DNA of 64,000 nucleotides from Rheinheimera faecalis (GTDB taxonomy: Bacteria > Pseudomonadota > Gammaproteobacteria > Enterobacterales > Alteromonadaceae). Where the stretch lies: the NCBI RefSeq assembly GCF_021290965.1, contig NZ_JAJOYT010000006.1:1-64000 (forward strand), read 5' to 3'. Made by a program: the position numbers and the translations under genes. The number at the start of each line of letters is the position of its first letter. Positions within the stretch are counted from its first letter, which is position 1. Positions 25,584 to 34,709 of the stretch are shown here, piece after piece. The notes below the pieces were generated by a model. The model was given only the letters and a program-made list of their open reading frames with translations. It had not been told where the DNA came from and ran no database searches.

Positions 25584-27743
25584 ATGTCGTTGTTTAAACT
25601 CCACAAAATATCCTTAGTTGCTTTGGCTGTTGCCACAAGTTGTTATTCTGCAACCGTACTGGCAGATGACAGTAAAGCTGTTGATGAAAAAGAAATCGAA
25701 GTGATCACGGTAAAAAGCCAGCGTGGTTTGATTTCTTATGTCAGCGCATCAGGTGCGAAGTCAGACACTCCTATTATTGAAACTCCGCTGTCTGTGTCTG
25801 TACTGACGGAAGAGCGTATTGCTGATTTAGGCGCGCTGACGGTTCAGGATGCCTTGGGTTATGTGTCGGGTTTATACAACGGTCCTTATGGCCTGGATAC
25901 CCGTGGTGACTGGTCTGTGATCCGTGGTGTGTCGCCGGTGCAATATCTGGACGGCCTGAAGTCTTTGTTTGGTTATTACAACAATGTACGCACAGAGCCT
26001 TTTGGCTTATCGCAAATTGAAATTCTCAAAGGCCCAAGTTCAGTCTTGTATGGACAGGGTTCTATTGGCGGTATCGTCAATTTAGTCAGCAAAAAACCTG
26101 AAGCGGCCACCAGCGGTCAGTTATGGGCTCAATTGGGTAACTATTCACGTAAACAACTGGCTGGTGATATCACAGGTTCACTGAATGACGATGAAACACT
26201 GCAAGGCCGTTTAGTCGGCGTATGGCGCGACAGTGATACTCAGACTGATTTTGTGCCGGATAACAGCAAAGCTTTAGCACCATCCTTCAGCTGGCAGGCC
26301 AGTGACGACACTAAAGTGACAGTACTGGGTAACTGGCAGGAAAAGGAATCTGGCACCAGTACGCAGTTTTTCCCGCATCAGGGCACTATTTTACCCAATG
26401 AGTTTGGCCAGATCCCAAGTAACCGTTTTGTCTCCGAACCAGGTTTTGACCGTTATGACACAGAGCAACAAGCAGCCACTGTGATCGTTGAACACAATCT
26501 GACGGATGACTGGGGTTTACGTGTCGCCAGCCGGTACAGCGACAGTCATGCCGATTACGACACTATGTATGGCTGGCCTCCTGTACTACAGGACGATAAC
26601 CGTACTATCTCCCGTGTGGCTTACTTGAGTAACGCCGATGCCCGCTCAATCACCAGTGACGCTCAGTTACATGGCGATTTACAAACAGGCACAGTAGAAC
26701 ACAAGTTGGTGATGGGTTTTGATTACCAGAACGCCTACACCGACAATGATTCATTTTATGGTGCAGGTGGTTTATTGGACCTGTATAACCCTGTGTATGG
26801 TCAGGTGACAGATTTACCAACAGATGCTGATGTGACTGACTATGCGGCAAACAAGGTGTATCAGAGTGGTCTGTATCTGCAAGACAATATGAAAATTGCT
26901 GATACCTGGATGGTCTCTGCGGCGTTGCGCCGTGACCGCACTGTCAGCCGTACCGAGGGGGCCGATGCTGAATCTCAGTATGCCACTACAGGTCGTCTGG
27001 GCCTGATGTATCTGATGGATGGCGGTGTTTCGCCTTATATCAGCTACAGCGAATCCTTTGAGCCACTGCTGGGCGCTGACGCTTATGGTAAAGCCTTTAA
27101 ACCTCAAACCGGAGAGCAGTGGGAAGCCGGTGTGAAATACCAGCCTCAAGGTACTGAACATTTACTGACGGCTGCTGTGTATCAAATTAACGAGCAAAAC
27201 CGCACTACCACTTTAGCAGCTGACCAGTTGGGTGACCCGGATCTGATTGATCCAAACGGTCAAATTCAGGGCGGGGAAGTGACAGCTAAAGGTGTGGAGC
27301 TGGAAGCTCAGCTGGCATGGAAGCAGCTGGATATTTATGCCAGCTATGCCTATACCGACGCTTATGTCAGTCAAAGTAATACATTGGGTGAAGAAGGGGC
27401 TGATTTATCTGCAGTGCCGGAACAACAGGCTTCTGTTTGGGCGACCTGGCGTTTGGCTATGGTTGATGGTATGAAAGTCGGTGGCGGTGTGCGCCATGTA
27501 GGTAAAACATCAGACGGCAGCGCTTATGTCGCCATGAATGGTGTGGTGCTGAACGACCCGCTGACCACTCCTTCTTATACCCTGCTGGATGCCATGTTGG
27601 GCTATGAACTGGGAGATTACGATCTAAGCTTGCAGGTGCAAAACCTGACCGACAAAACAGTGATCACCTCCTGCCTGGTTCGGGGTGATTGTTTCTACGG
27701 TCAGCGCCGCTCTGTCAGTGCCAACCTACGTTATAAGTTCTGA
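25584..27743 (+). CDS. TonB-dependent siderophore receptor
   Basis: A 719-residue outer-membrane receptor. A signal peptide (to about residue 27) is followed by a TonB-box-like EVITVKSQR, the plug domain (TPLSVSVLTEERIADLGALTVQDALGYVSGLYNG ... IEILKGPSSVLYGQGSIGGIVNLVSKKP) and a 22-strand barrel ending in the terminal aromatic RYKF. The plug resembles the FhuA/FoxA/FhuE branch for hydroxamate siderophores, but ligand prediction from sequence is weak. AGAGGGAAG precedes the ATG. Iron control is supported by the Fur-like site just upstream. It ends at a strong terminator. Confidence 0.9.
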   Translation: MSLFKLHKISLVALAVATSCYSATVLADDSKAVDEKEIEVITVKSQRGLISYVSASGAKSDTPIIETPLSVSVLTEERIADLGALTVQDALGYVSGLYNGPYGLDTRGDWSVIRGVSPVQYLDGLKSLFGYYNNVRTEPFGLSQIEILKGPSSVLYGQGSIGGIVNLVSKKPEAATSGQLWAQLGNYSRKQLAGDITGSLNDDETLQGRLVGVWRDSDTQTDFVPDNSKALAPSFSWQASDDTKVTVLGNWQEKESGTSTQFFPHQGTILPNEFGQIPSNRFVSEPGFDRYDTEQQAATVIVEHNLTDDWGLRVASRYSDSHADYDTMYGWPPVLQDDNRTISRVAYLSNADARSITSDAQLHGDLQTGTVEHKLVMGFDYQNAYTDNDSFYGAGGLLDLYNPVYGQVTDLPTDADVTDYAANKVYQSGLYLQDNMKIADTWMVSAALRRDRTVSRTEGADAESQYATTGRLGLMYLMDGGVSPYISYSESFEPLLGADAYGKAFKPQTGEQWEAGVKYQPQGTEHLLTAAVYQINEQNRTTTLAADQLGDPDLIDPNGQIQGGEVTAKGVELEAQLAWKQLDIYASYAYTDAYVSQSNTLGEEGADLSAVPEQQASVWATWRLAMVDGMKVGGGVRHVGKTSDGSAYVAMNGVVLNDPLTTPSYTLLDAMLGYELGDYDLSLQVQNLTDKTVITSCLVRGDCFYGQRRSVSANLRYKF

Positions 27744-27770
27744 TAGACACTTTTATCGTGGCTTTGATGT

Positions 27771-27808
27771 AAAACCCCGGGTTATAAAGTCCCGGGGTTT
27801 TCTTTTTC
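27771..27808 (+). terminator. Terminator of the siderophore receptor gene
   Basis: AAAACCCCGGG (27771-27781) pairs with CCCGGGGTTTT (27791-27801) around TTATAAAGT, followed by CTTTTT. Confidence 0.9.
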
Positions 27809-27871
27809 CCTTCTTGTTGTTCAGCCACTGAGTCAGTTAGAGTGCATTTTTCTAATGAAATGGTGAGCCTG

Positions 27872-28435
27872 ATGACTGCCCCATTATTTTTTGACAGCCC
27901 ACAGGCCTTCCGATCCTGGCTGGAATTACACGCAGCTACAGCAACAGAGTTACTGGTAGGTTTTCATAAAGTAGCGACGGATAAAGCTTGTATGAGCTGG
28001 TCTGAATCTGTGGATGAAGCTTTATGTTTTGGCTGGATCGATGGCAAACGTAAGCGTATAGATGAACAGAGCTACAGCATACGTTTTACACCTCGCAAAA
28101 AAACCTCCATCTGGAGTCAAATCAATATAGATAAGATGGAAAACCTGCGCTCTCAAGGCCGGATGACTGCAGCAGGGGAGTTAGCTTTTTCCTACAGAAC
28201 TGAACATAAATCTGCAATATATGCGCATGAACAGGAGACTGTGGCCAGTTTAACTGCAGAAGAATTACAGATTTTTCAAAGCAATACTTCAGCCTGGTCG
28301 TTTTTTGTGGCTACACCGCCAGGTTATCAAAAGGTGCTGCTGCACTGGATCTGTGGCGCTAAAAAAGCTGAAACCCGTTTATCCAGACTGGCTAAATTAA
28401 TGGAAGCCAGCGAAGCGGGGAAAAAAATGCAATAG
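27872..28435 (+). CDS. YdeI/OmpD-associated family protein
   Basis: A 187-residue cytoplasmic protein of the YdeI (bacteriocin-protection) family: FFDSPQAFRSWLELHAATATELLVGFHKV, then SWSESVDEALCFGWIDGKRKRIDEQSYSIRFTPRKKTSIWSQIN, then a C-terminal helical part ending in ETRLSRLAKLMEASEAGKK. The biochemical role is unknown. I prefer ATG 27872 with GGTGAG upstream, matching the family N-terminus; GTG 27842 would add ten residues. It ends at a bidirectional terminator shared with EF-G 2. Confidence 0.8.
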   Translation: MTAPLFFDSPQAFRSWLELHAATATELLVGFHKVATDKACMSWSESVDEALCFGWIDGKRKRIDEQSYSIRFTPRKKTSIWSQINIDKMENLRSQGRMTAAGELAFSYRTEHKSAIYAHEQETVASLTAEELQIFQSNTSAWSFFVATPPGYQKVLLHWICGAKKAETRLSRLAKLMEASEAGKKMQ

Positions 28436-28453
28436 CGGACTAAAGGTTAATAA

Positions 28454-28487
28454 AAAGCCCCGCGGTTTTCACCAGCGGGGCTTTTTT
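28454..28487. terminator. Bidirectional terminator between YdeI-like gene and EF-G 2
   Basis: AAAGCCCCGC (28454-28463) pairs with GCGGGGCTTT (28475-28484); a T run follows on the plus strand and an A run precedes it, so it serves both converging genes. Confidence 0.88.
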
Positions 28488-28501
28488 GCATTAGCGGCTA
28501 A

Positions 28502-30601
28502 TTAGTTCTTAGCAGCTGCAGCTTTCTTTTCTTTCTCTTTTGCAATCACTGTGTCAGCCACGTTTTGTGGACATGGTGCGTAGTGAGAGAATTCCATAGA
28601 GAACTGACCACGACCAGAAGTCATAGTACGCAGTGTAGAGATGTAACCGAACATCTCAGACAATGGTACGTCGCCTTTGATACGTACGCCAGTTACGCCA
28701 GCTTCCTGACCAGAGATCATGCCACGACGACGGTTTAAGTCACCGATTACATCACCTACGTGATCTTCAGGAGTGAAGACGTCAACTTTCATGATTGGCT
28801 CAAGCAGTTGCGCGCCAGCTTTTGGAATTGACTGACGGAAAGCGCCTTTAGCAGCGATTTCGAACGCGATGGCTGAAGAGTCAACTGCGTGGAAACCACC
28901 GTCGAATACTTCAACTTCAACGTCTAATACCGGGAAGCCTGCTAAAGTACCAGTGCTCATCATTGAAGCAAAACCTTTCTCGATTGCTGGCATGAATTCT
29001 TTTGGAACGCTACCACCAACAGTAGAAGAGATGAACTTGAAGCCTGAACCTTGCTCACCTGGACGAATGCGGTAGTCGATTTTACCGTATTGACCTGAAC
29101 CACCAGATTGTTTCTTGTGCGTGTAGCTGTCTTCAATTTCACGAGTGATAGTTTCGCGGTAAGCAACCTGTGGCTGACCCACTACTAATTCAACACCGTA
29201 AGTACGTTTCAGGATGTCTACTTTGATATCTAAGTGCAGTTCACCCATACCTTTGAGGATGGTTTCGCCTGAATCCGGATCAGTTTCAACACGGAATGTT
29301 GGATCTTCAGCAACCATCTTACCGATGGCGATACCCATTTTCTCAACTGAACCTTTGTCTTTTGGTGTTACAGAGATAGAGATTACTGGCTCTGGGAATA
29401 CCATTGGTTCAAGAGTACAAGGGTGTTTTGGATCACACAAAGTGTGGCCAGTCTGAGTGTTGTTTTTCAGACCTACCAGCGCGATGATATCACCAGCCTG
29501 AGCTGTGGTCAGGTCAGTACGGTCATTCGCGTGCATCTCAACCATACGGCCGATACGTTCTGTTTTACCCGTGAATGAGTTCAGCAGAGTATCACCCTTG
29601 TTCAGTACACCAGAGTAAATACGGATAAAGGTCAGGGCGCCGAAACGGTCGTCCATGATTTTGAATGCTAAAGCACGGAACGGCTCATCAGCAGAAACAA
29701 TAGCGAACTCGCCAGTTTCAACACCTTCTTCATCAGTCAGTGGCTGTGGGTTTACTTCAGTTGGTGACGGTAAGTAATCAACAACAGCGTCCAGTACTAA
29801 CTGCATACCTTTGTTTTTAAAGGCTGAACCACAGTAAGTTGGGAAGAAAGCCAGGTCACGTGTACCTTTACGGATACAAGCTTTGATCTGTTCAATAGTA
29901 GGTTGTTCACCTTCCATATATGCCATTAACAGGTCGTCATCTTGTTCCACAGCTGTTTCAACTAACTGCTCGCGGTACATTGCAACGTCGTCAGCCATAT
30001 CAGCTGGGATATCTGTCACTGTGTAGTTTTCTGGCTGGCCAGAGTCATCCCACACGTAAGCTTTTTCAGTTAACAGGTCAACTACACCCACGAAAGTATC
30101 TTCACGACCAATTGGTAAAGTCATGATTAATGGGTGCGCGCCTAATACTTTTTTCACCTGTTCAGTTACACGGATGAAATCAGCACCGATACGGTCCAGC
30201 TTGTTTACGAAAATCAGACGAGATACTTTCGCGTCGTTTGCATAACGCCAGTTAGTTTCTGACTGAGGTTCAACACCACCAGAACCACAGAATACACCGA
30301 TACCACCATCCAGAACTTTCAGAGAACGGTAAACTTCAACTGTGAAGTCAACGTGGCCTGGTGTATCAATAACGTTGAAACGGTGACCTTTCCAGTAGCA
30401 GCTGACAGCAGCTGACTGGATAGTAATACCACGCTCAGCTTCCTGTTCCATGAAGTCAGTGGTCGATTCACCTTCGTGAACTTCGCCCAGCTTGTGGATT
30501 TTACCGGTCAGTTTCAGGATACGCTCGGTAGTAGTAGTTTTGCCGGCATCAACGTGGGCGAAGATACCAATATTTCTGTATAAGGATAAATCTGCTGACA
30601 T
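28502..30601 (-). CDS. Second elongation factor G (EF-G 2 type)
   Basis: A translational GTPase of about 699 residues with the EF-G domain order. G1 AHVDAGKT is near residue 16, the switch [10 protein letters not shown] and NKLDR (G4) follow, and domains II to V end with the [16 protein letters not shown] region. Its N-terminus and insert pattern ([26 protein letters not shown]) match the second EF-G of Vibrio and Shewanella rather than the copy in the str operon. No ribosomal protein genes adjoin it. Codon use looks that of a highly expressed gene. Two ATGs, at 30607 and 30601, are possible; GAG six bases before the second favours it. Whether it works in elongation, recycling or stress is not shown here. 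Confidence 0.9.
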   Translation of the reverse strand: MSADLSLYRNIGIFAHVDAGKTTTTERILKLTGKIHKLGEVHEGESTTDFMEQEAERGITIQSAAVSCYWKGHRFNVIDTPGHVDFTVEVYRSLKVLDGGIGVFCGSGGVEPQSETNWRYANDAKVSRLIFVNKLDRIGADFIRVTEQVKKVLGAHPLIMTLPIGREDTFVGVVDLLTEKAYVWDDSGQPENYTVTDIPADMADDVAMYREQLVETAVEQDDDLLMAYMEGEQPTIEQIKACIRKGTRDLAFFPTYCGSAFKNKGMQLVLDAVVDYLPSPTEVNPQPLTDEEGVETGEFAIVSADEPFRALAFKIMDDRFGALTFIRIYSGVLNKGDTLLNSFTGKTERIGRMVEMHANDRTDLTTAQAGDIIALVGLKNNTQTGHTLCDPKHPCTLEPMVFPEPVISISVTPKDKGSVEKMGIAIGKMVAEDPTFRVETDPDSGETILKGMGELHLDIKVDILKRTYGVELVVGQPQVAYRETITREIEDSYTHKKQSGGSGQYGKIDYRIRPGEQGSGFKFISSTVGGSVPKEFMPAIEKGFASMMSTGTLAGFPVLDVEVEVFDGGFHAVDSSAIAFEIAAKGAFRQSIPKAGAQLLEPIMKVDVFTPEDHVGDVIGDLNRRRGMISGQEAGVTGVRIKGDVPLSEMFGYISTLRTMTSGRGQFSMEFSHYAPCPQNVADTVIAKEKEKKAAAAKN

Positions 30602-30607
30602 AGTCAT

Positions 30608-30908
30608 CTCGATAAGCTAGGGTTTGAAAATAGTGCGACAATATACAGGAAATTATTCCAGTTTGCCCGAAAAAAAATCAGTGCGATCTTCTGTTTTTTC
30701 GAATTAGTCGTCAACTGCATTTTTATGAACTTTCAAAGCACAGAAACAATAGGTGATAAATGCTCTGGCGATGGCCTTACTTTGCTGTGTGGAGCAGCTC
30801 AGAATGGCCTCTGGCTGGTGGCTCTGAGGTTGGGTTTGGCAGGACTCCATAAAATCCAAAGGCCAGATGGAAAACTGGCCTTGGTTTTTAACTGAGGTTC
30901 AGAGTGGC
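30608..30908. other. Intergenic region between EF-G 2 and the OYE gene
   Basis: This 301-base region should hold the EF-G 2 promoter on the minus strand and ends with the OYE terminator. I see no gene and no recognisable leader element. Confidence 0.5.
30855..30889 (-). terminator. Terminator of the arsR-OYE operon
   Basis: CCAAAGGCCAG (30856-30866) and CTGGCCTTGG (30875-30884) form a stem around ATGGAAAA. On the minus strand ATTTT follows; on the plus strand TTTTT follows, so it can act both ways. Confidence 0.75.
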
Positions 30909-31961
30909 TTAGCCCAGACTAGGATAGTCGGTATAACCTACCGGGCCTTTGCCATAAAACAGCTCTGGCCGCGGCTGGTTTAGTGGAGCATCGGTTTCCA
31001 GACGTTTTGGTAAATCCGGGTTAGCAATAAAGGGAATACCAAAGGCGATGGCGTCGGCTTTACCTTCAGCTAACCAGGCGTTGGCTTCTGCTTTGCTGAA
31101 TTTTTCATTGGCGATCACAGGGCCACCAAACAGCTGTTTAATCAGCGGTGTAATGCTGTCTTCTGCCGGATGTTCGCGGGTAGAGATAAAAGCAATTCCA
31201 CGTTTGCCCAGTTCAGTTGCTACATAACCAAAAGTGGCGGTGCGGTTGGAATCACCCATATCGTGCGCATCCATACGAGGTGCTAAATGCATAGCCACTC
31301 TGTCTTTACCCCAAACCTCGATACAAGCGTCTGTGATTTCCAGCATCAGACGGGCACGGTTTTCTAAAGAACCACCGTATTCGTCATCCCGTAAGTTGGT
31401 GCTGTCTTGCAGGAACTGGTCGAGTAAATAGCCATTGGCACCATGGATCAGCACGCCGTCAAAACCTGCGGCTTTGGCATTGACCGCACCCAGGCGGAAG
31501 GCTTCTACGACCTCTTTGATTTCGTTTAAAGATAAAGCCCGTGGCTCTTCATAATCTTTCATTGGGCGTAACAAGCTGACGTGACCTGAAGGGCGCAAAG
31601 CGCTCGGTGCTACTGGTTTTGCGCCGTCCAGATAAACTGGGTCAGAAATACGACCTACGTGCCACAACTGCAGGAAAATCCGGCTGCCTGCTTTATGCAC
31701 TGCGTCAGTGACCAGTTTCCAGCCTTCAACCTGCGCTTGCGACCAAATACCTGGTGTATCAGGGTAACCTACACCCATAGGTGTGATTGCTGTGGCTTCG
31801 GATAAAATTAAACCTGCGCCGCTGCGCTGGGTATAGTATTCAGCCATCATGGCATTAGGCACACGGCCTTCGTCAGCACGGCAACGGGTTAAAGGCGCCA
31901 TGACAATACGGTTTTTCAGGGTTAAATCACCCAGGGTGATCACATCAAATAAAGTTGGCAT
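30909..31961 (-). CDS. Old yellow enzyme-type alkene reductase
   Basis: A 350-residue FMN enzyme of the NemA/OYE family that uses NADPH to reduce activated C=C bonds and nitro compounds. Family motifs: NRIVMAPLTRCRADEGRVPNAMMAEYYTQR at the N-terminus (FMN contacts), FLQLWHVGRIS, the catalytic-site GFDGVLIHGANGYLLDQFL with the His-Asn pair, and YGGSLENRARLMLEI. The ATG at 31961 has GAGGAG six bases upstream and lies ten bases after the arsR stop, so the two form an operon. It probably detoxifies electrophiles under control of the upstream regulator. Confidence 0.9.
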   Translation of the reverse strand: MPTLFDVITLGDLTLKNRIVMAPLTRCRADEGRVPNAMMAEYYTQRSGAGLILSEATAITPMGVGYPDTPGIWSQAQVEGWKLVTDAVHKAGSRIFLQLWHVGRISDPVYLDGAKPVAPSALRPSGHVSLLRPMKDYEEPRALSLNEIKEVVEAFRLGAVNAKAAGFDGVLIHGANGYLLDQFLQDSTNLRDDEYGGSLENRARLMLEITDACIEVWGKDRVAMHLAPRMDAHDMGDSNRTATFGYVATELGKRGIAFISTREHPAEDSITPLIKQLFGGPVIANEKFSKAEANAWLAEGKADAIAFGIPFIANPDLPKRLETDAPLNQPRPELFYGKGPVGYTDYPSLG

Positions 31962-31971
31962 CTGTAACTCC

Positions 31972-32277
31972 TCAAAGTTGATCATTTAACCGCGCCAGAA
32001 ACTGTTGAATAACCTCTTCATTGCGCGAGAAAAAATTCCACTGGCCTACTTTTTTGCTGCTGATAAAACCAGCACGTTGCAAAGTGGCCAAGTGGGCGGA
32101 TACGGTGGACTGAGACAAACCTGTTTTCTGGTCTATTTTTCCGGCACAAACCCCAATACTTAGCGGGTGTTCCTGATCGGCGAAATAGACTTCAGGTTGT
32201 TTCAGCCAGTTTAAAATTTCCCGTCGCACTGGGTGGGACAGGGCTTTGATCATCTCGTCGAGTTCTGCAGAGCTCAT
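31972..32277 (-). CDS. ArsR family winged-helix regulator
   Basis: A 101-residue ArsR/SmtB-type repressor: ALSHPVRREILNWLKQ, then the recognition helix region GLSQSTVSAHLATLQRAGFISSKKVGQWNFFSRN. It has no CxC or ELCVCDL metal site; the only cysteine, in SIGVCAGKID near residue 44, lies next to the recognition helix. It may therefore sense electrophiles or oxidants through that thiol, which would fit the linked old yellow enzyme. This is inference. Its promoter region holds inverted repeats suited to a dimeric repressor. Confidence 0.85.
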   Translation of the reverse strand: MSSAELDEMIKALSHPVRREILNWLKQPEVYFADQEHPLSIGVCAGKIDQKTGLSQSTVSAHLATLQRAGFISSKKVGQWNFFSRNEEVIQQFLARLNDQL

Positions 32278-32292
32278 CGTTTAATCCATATT

Positions 32293-32337
32293 TATATATC
32301 GCGATGCAGCGAAATATATATCGTCACTATTCGATAT
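32293..32337. promoter_or_regulatory. Inverted repeats in the arsR-OYE promoter
   Basis: TATATATCGC (32293-32302) pairs with GCGAAATATA (32309-32318) at nine of ten positions. ATATCG (32318-32323) pairs perfectly with CGATAT (32332-32337). Both lie within 60 bases of the arsR start and share the half-site TATCG; they are likely operators for ArsR. Confidence 0.55.
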
Positions 32338-32420
32338 GCAACTTTTATTTTGTTCTGCCCGGTACATTTGTCTGCTGCTATGCTCAAAACAGACGTTCAA
32401 AGCAGGCACAGTGAGCGGGA

Positions 32421-32900
32421 ATGGGTATGCATAGTTTTTTATCGTCACTGGAACTTCGTAGTAGCGAAAATGCGCTTTATGTGTGTTTTACCGGCATTCA
32501 TGAAGATTATCTGACGGCCCGTTATGCCGAAGCCTTAGAGCTGTTCTGCCAGGCTATGCATGGTAACCCTTGGGCTCGTATTGTGGATTTGCGCCAGTGG
32601 TCAGTCACTGCGGTGCAAAACCAGAAATTGATAGAGCAATTATTACAGCTGGATTTAAAGCGGGGTTTAGCTTTGGAATACGTATTGCTACCGCCGGACT
32701 CTGTAGGGCGCTGGCAAGTAGAGCAGACTTTAAAAAGTTTAAATGCCTTTACGTCCACTGAGGTTTTTCATCCGACTAACGATGAAAACGAGGCTTTGGC
32801 TGGACTGGTAAAACAAGGCTTTTCGATCAATTTTGGTTCTGTGACCCGACATGAATCACGCTGCTGGAAAGTTCCGAAAACACCGGAGCCTAAAAGCTAA
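32421..32900 (+). CDS. Hypothetical STAS-like-length protein
   Basis: A soluble 159-residue protein I cannot place with certainty. The pattern (LRSSENALYVCFTGIHEDYLTARYAEAL, WARIVDLRQWSVTAVQNQKLIEQLL, GLALEYVLLPPD) has the alternating strand-helix order and a VDLRQW turn reminiscent of SpoIIAA/STAS-like folds. AGCGGGA directly precedes ATG 32421; an ATG two codons later is also possible. It is divergent from arsR. Function unknown. Confidence 0.5.
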   Translation: MGMHSFLSSLELRSSENALYVCFTGIHEDYLTARYAEALELFCQAMHGNPWARIVDLRQWSVTAVQNQKLIEQLLQLDLKRGLALEYVLLPPDSVGRWQVEQTLKSLNAFTSTEVFHPTNDENEALAGLVKQGFSINFGSVTRHESRCWKVPKTPEPKS

Positions 32901-33061
32901 ATTGCTAAAATTCAATACGAATAAACCATCTGATATTCGCAACGTAGTACGAGGTTTTTCAACTTAAGTTTACCGAAAATTAATAAATATACTTCTGATC
33001 TTTTTAAACAGCGACGCCGTTTTCTATTGCGGGTTTTATGTTCAACTAAAAGGAAATCAGA

Positions 33062-33544
33062 ATGAAATTTCGCTCATTATTGAATTTAACCGTGCTCTCT
33101 GCAGCTTTAGTCGTCTCTGCTGCATCTTATGCGTCAGCCAAAGCTGATATCGTTGATACTGCAGTGGCTGCAGGTAGCTTCAACACGCTAGTGACTGCCG
33201 TAAAAGCAGCAGATTTGGTCGACACCTTAAAAGGTGCAGGTCCATTTACTGTATTTGCTCCGAATGATGCAGCTTTCGCTAAAATTCCGGCAGCAGATTT
33301 ACAGGCGTTGTTAAAAGACAAAGCGGCTCTTGGCAATGTACTGACCTATCACGTGGTGGCAGGTAAAGTGATGGCTGCTGATGTAGTGAAGTTAACATCG
33401 GCCAAAACAGTACAAGGACAAGAGCTGAACATTGCGGTTAAAGAGGGTGTTGTTTATGTCGATGGCGCTAAGGTGATCAGTACTGATATTGAAACCAGTA
33501 ACGGTGTTATTCACGTGATTGACTCTGTCGTTTTACCTGAATAG
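33062..33544 (+). CDS. Secreted fasciclin (FAS1) domain protein
   Basis: A 160-residue exported protein: signal peptide to about residue 26 ([16 protein letters not shown]), then one FAS1 domain with its two conserved boxes, [37 protein letters not shown] (H1) and the [11 protein letters not shown] / [13 protein letters not shown] segments (H2). FAS1 proteins mediate adhesion or matrix interactions. AAAGGAAA lies about five bases before the ATG. Monocistronic, ending at a terminator. Confidence 0.92.
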   Translation: MKFRSLLNLTVLSAALVVSAASYASAKADIVDTAVAAGSFNTLVTAVKAADLVDTLKGAGPFTVFAPNDAAFAKIPAADLQALLKDKAALGNVLTYHVVAGKVMAADVVKLTSAKTVQGQELNIAVKEGVVYVDGAKVISTDIETSNGVIHVIDSVVLPE

Positions 33545-33562
33545 TTGCTTTTTAATCAGAGT

Positions 33563-33590
33563 AAAGGAGCCTTGTGCTCCTTTTTTTCTT
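33563..33590 (+). terminator. Terminator of the fasciclin gene
   Basis: AAAGGAGC (33563-33570) pairs with GCTCCTTT (33576-33583) around CTTGT, continuing into TTTTTCTT. Confidence 0.9.
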
Positions 33591-33683
33591 TGCCTTTTTG
33601 GTGAGGGGAGCTGCGTAGACTAATTCACTGCTGTTAAACTGATGTTATTAAATATTAGTTTTATCTGTACAAGGATGATGGCT

Positions 33684-34673
33684 GTGAGTAGAGCGCTGCT
33701 GTTAACTCTTCTATTGTGGTGCACTTTTTGTCATGCTTCGACAGGGCACAGTGCTGTGATTTGGATGAAGAATGGCGACAGATTAACAGGCATTATCACT
33801 CAACAAGACAAAGATATCGTATTTTTAAACCTGCCTTATTCGGGACAGGTGCAATTACCCAGAACTCAGATTGAGCGCATTGAACAGCAAAAGCTGCTTC
33901 CTGTTATCCCCGCAGTTGTCGCTGTTGAAACTGAAGCTGTGGTGATTAAAAATCAGCCGGTTAGGCAATACAGTGTGGATTTAACCGCAGGAAAAAAACG
34001 CAGTAGTAGCAGCACCGACAACTTAGGCTTTAAAACCGCCTTTGAGCAACGTGATGACAATATGCGGCTGACCTTTGATGGCAAATACGATTACGAAACC
34101 AGTAACTCGTTAAAGAAAACTCACAAGTATCTGCTCAATCCCGGCGCTGACTATTTTTTCCAGCCGCAACTGTTCTGGCGGAATAAAGTGGATTATGCGC
34201 AGGACTTTATTGCATCCGATTATAAAAATATGGATCTGAGCTCAGGTGTGGGTTACAGCTTTTATGACACAGCTGAATTGCGGGTTGAATTTATTGCGTT
34301 GGCTGGTTTAAAGCGAACTTACTTTAAAGAAACGCAGGGTCTTGAGCTGTTTCTTGGTGACAGGCAAAGCCTGGATTTTCGCCATGTGCAGCTGGAATGG
34401 GATCTGCGTTATTTATGGCCTGAGAGCAGTTTTGAGGTATTCAGTGAAGGCAGTTACTTAAAACCTGTTAATCAGCCGGTGCAATACATTGAATTCAAAC
34501 AGGAAATAAACCTGAGTTCAGGTTTGCATTATTATCTGACGGAGCGTATTCGTTTGTCATTTTCAGTCGATTTAGACTGGTCAAAAATTGATGTGGTATT
34601 GCCTGAATACTCCGGACTATCTGCAGACAGTCGTGATTTACATCAAAAACTCAGCATAGGCGCTAAGTTTTGA
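33684..34673 (+). CDS. DUF481 outer-membrane beta-barrel-like protein
   Basis: A 329-residue exported protein of the DUF481 family. A signal peptide (LLLTLLLWCTFCHAS) is followed by a short SH3-like or Hfq-like strand region (AVIWMKNGDRLTGIITQQDKDIVFL) and then a beta-strand-rich C-terminal barrel ending SIGAKF, with the terminal Phe usual for BAM substrates. Several in-frame starts exist; GTG 33684 has AAGGA eight bases upstream, while ATGs at 33675 and 33678 are too close to it. Function of the family is not established. Confidence 0.75.
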   Translation: MSRALLLTLLLWCTFCHASTGHSAVIWMKNGDRLTGIITQQDKDIVFLNLPYSGQVQLPRTQIERIEQQKLLPVIPAVVAVETEAVVIKNQPVRQYSVDLTAGKKRSSSSTDNLGFKTAFEQRDDNMRLTFDGKYDYETSNSLKKTHKYLLNPGADYFFQPQLFWRNKVDYAQDFIASDYKNMDLSSGVGYSFYDTAELRVEFIALAGLKRTYFKETQGLELFLGDRQSLDFRHVQLEWDLRYLWPESSFEVFSEGSYLKPVNQPVQYIEFKQEINLSSGLHYYLTERIRLSFSVDLDWSKIDVVLPEYSGLSADSRDLHQKLSIGAKF

Positions 34674-34699
34674 AAAAAGGGGCTGAGTAGTCAGCCCCT
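34673..34699 (-). terminator. Terminator of the S8 protease gene
   Basis: On the minus strand AGGGGCTGA (34699-34691) pairs with TCAGCCCCT (34686-34678) around CTAC and is followed by TTTTT; it lies 11 bases after the protease stop. Confidence 0.85.
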
Positions 34700-34709
34700 G
34701 AGTCATCAA

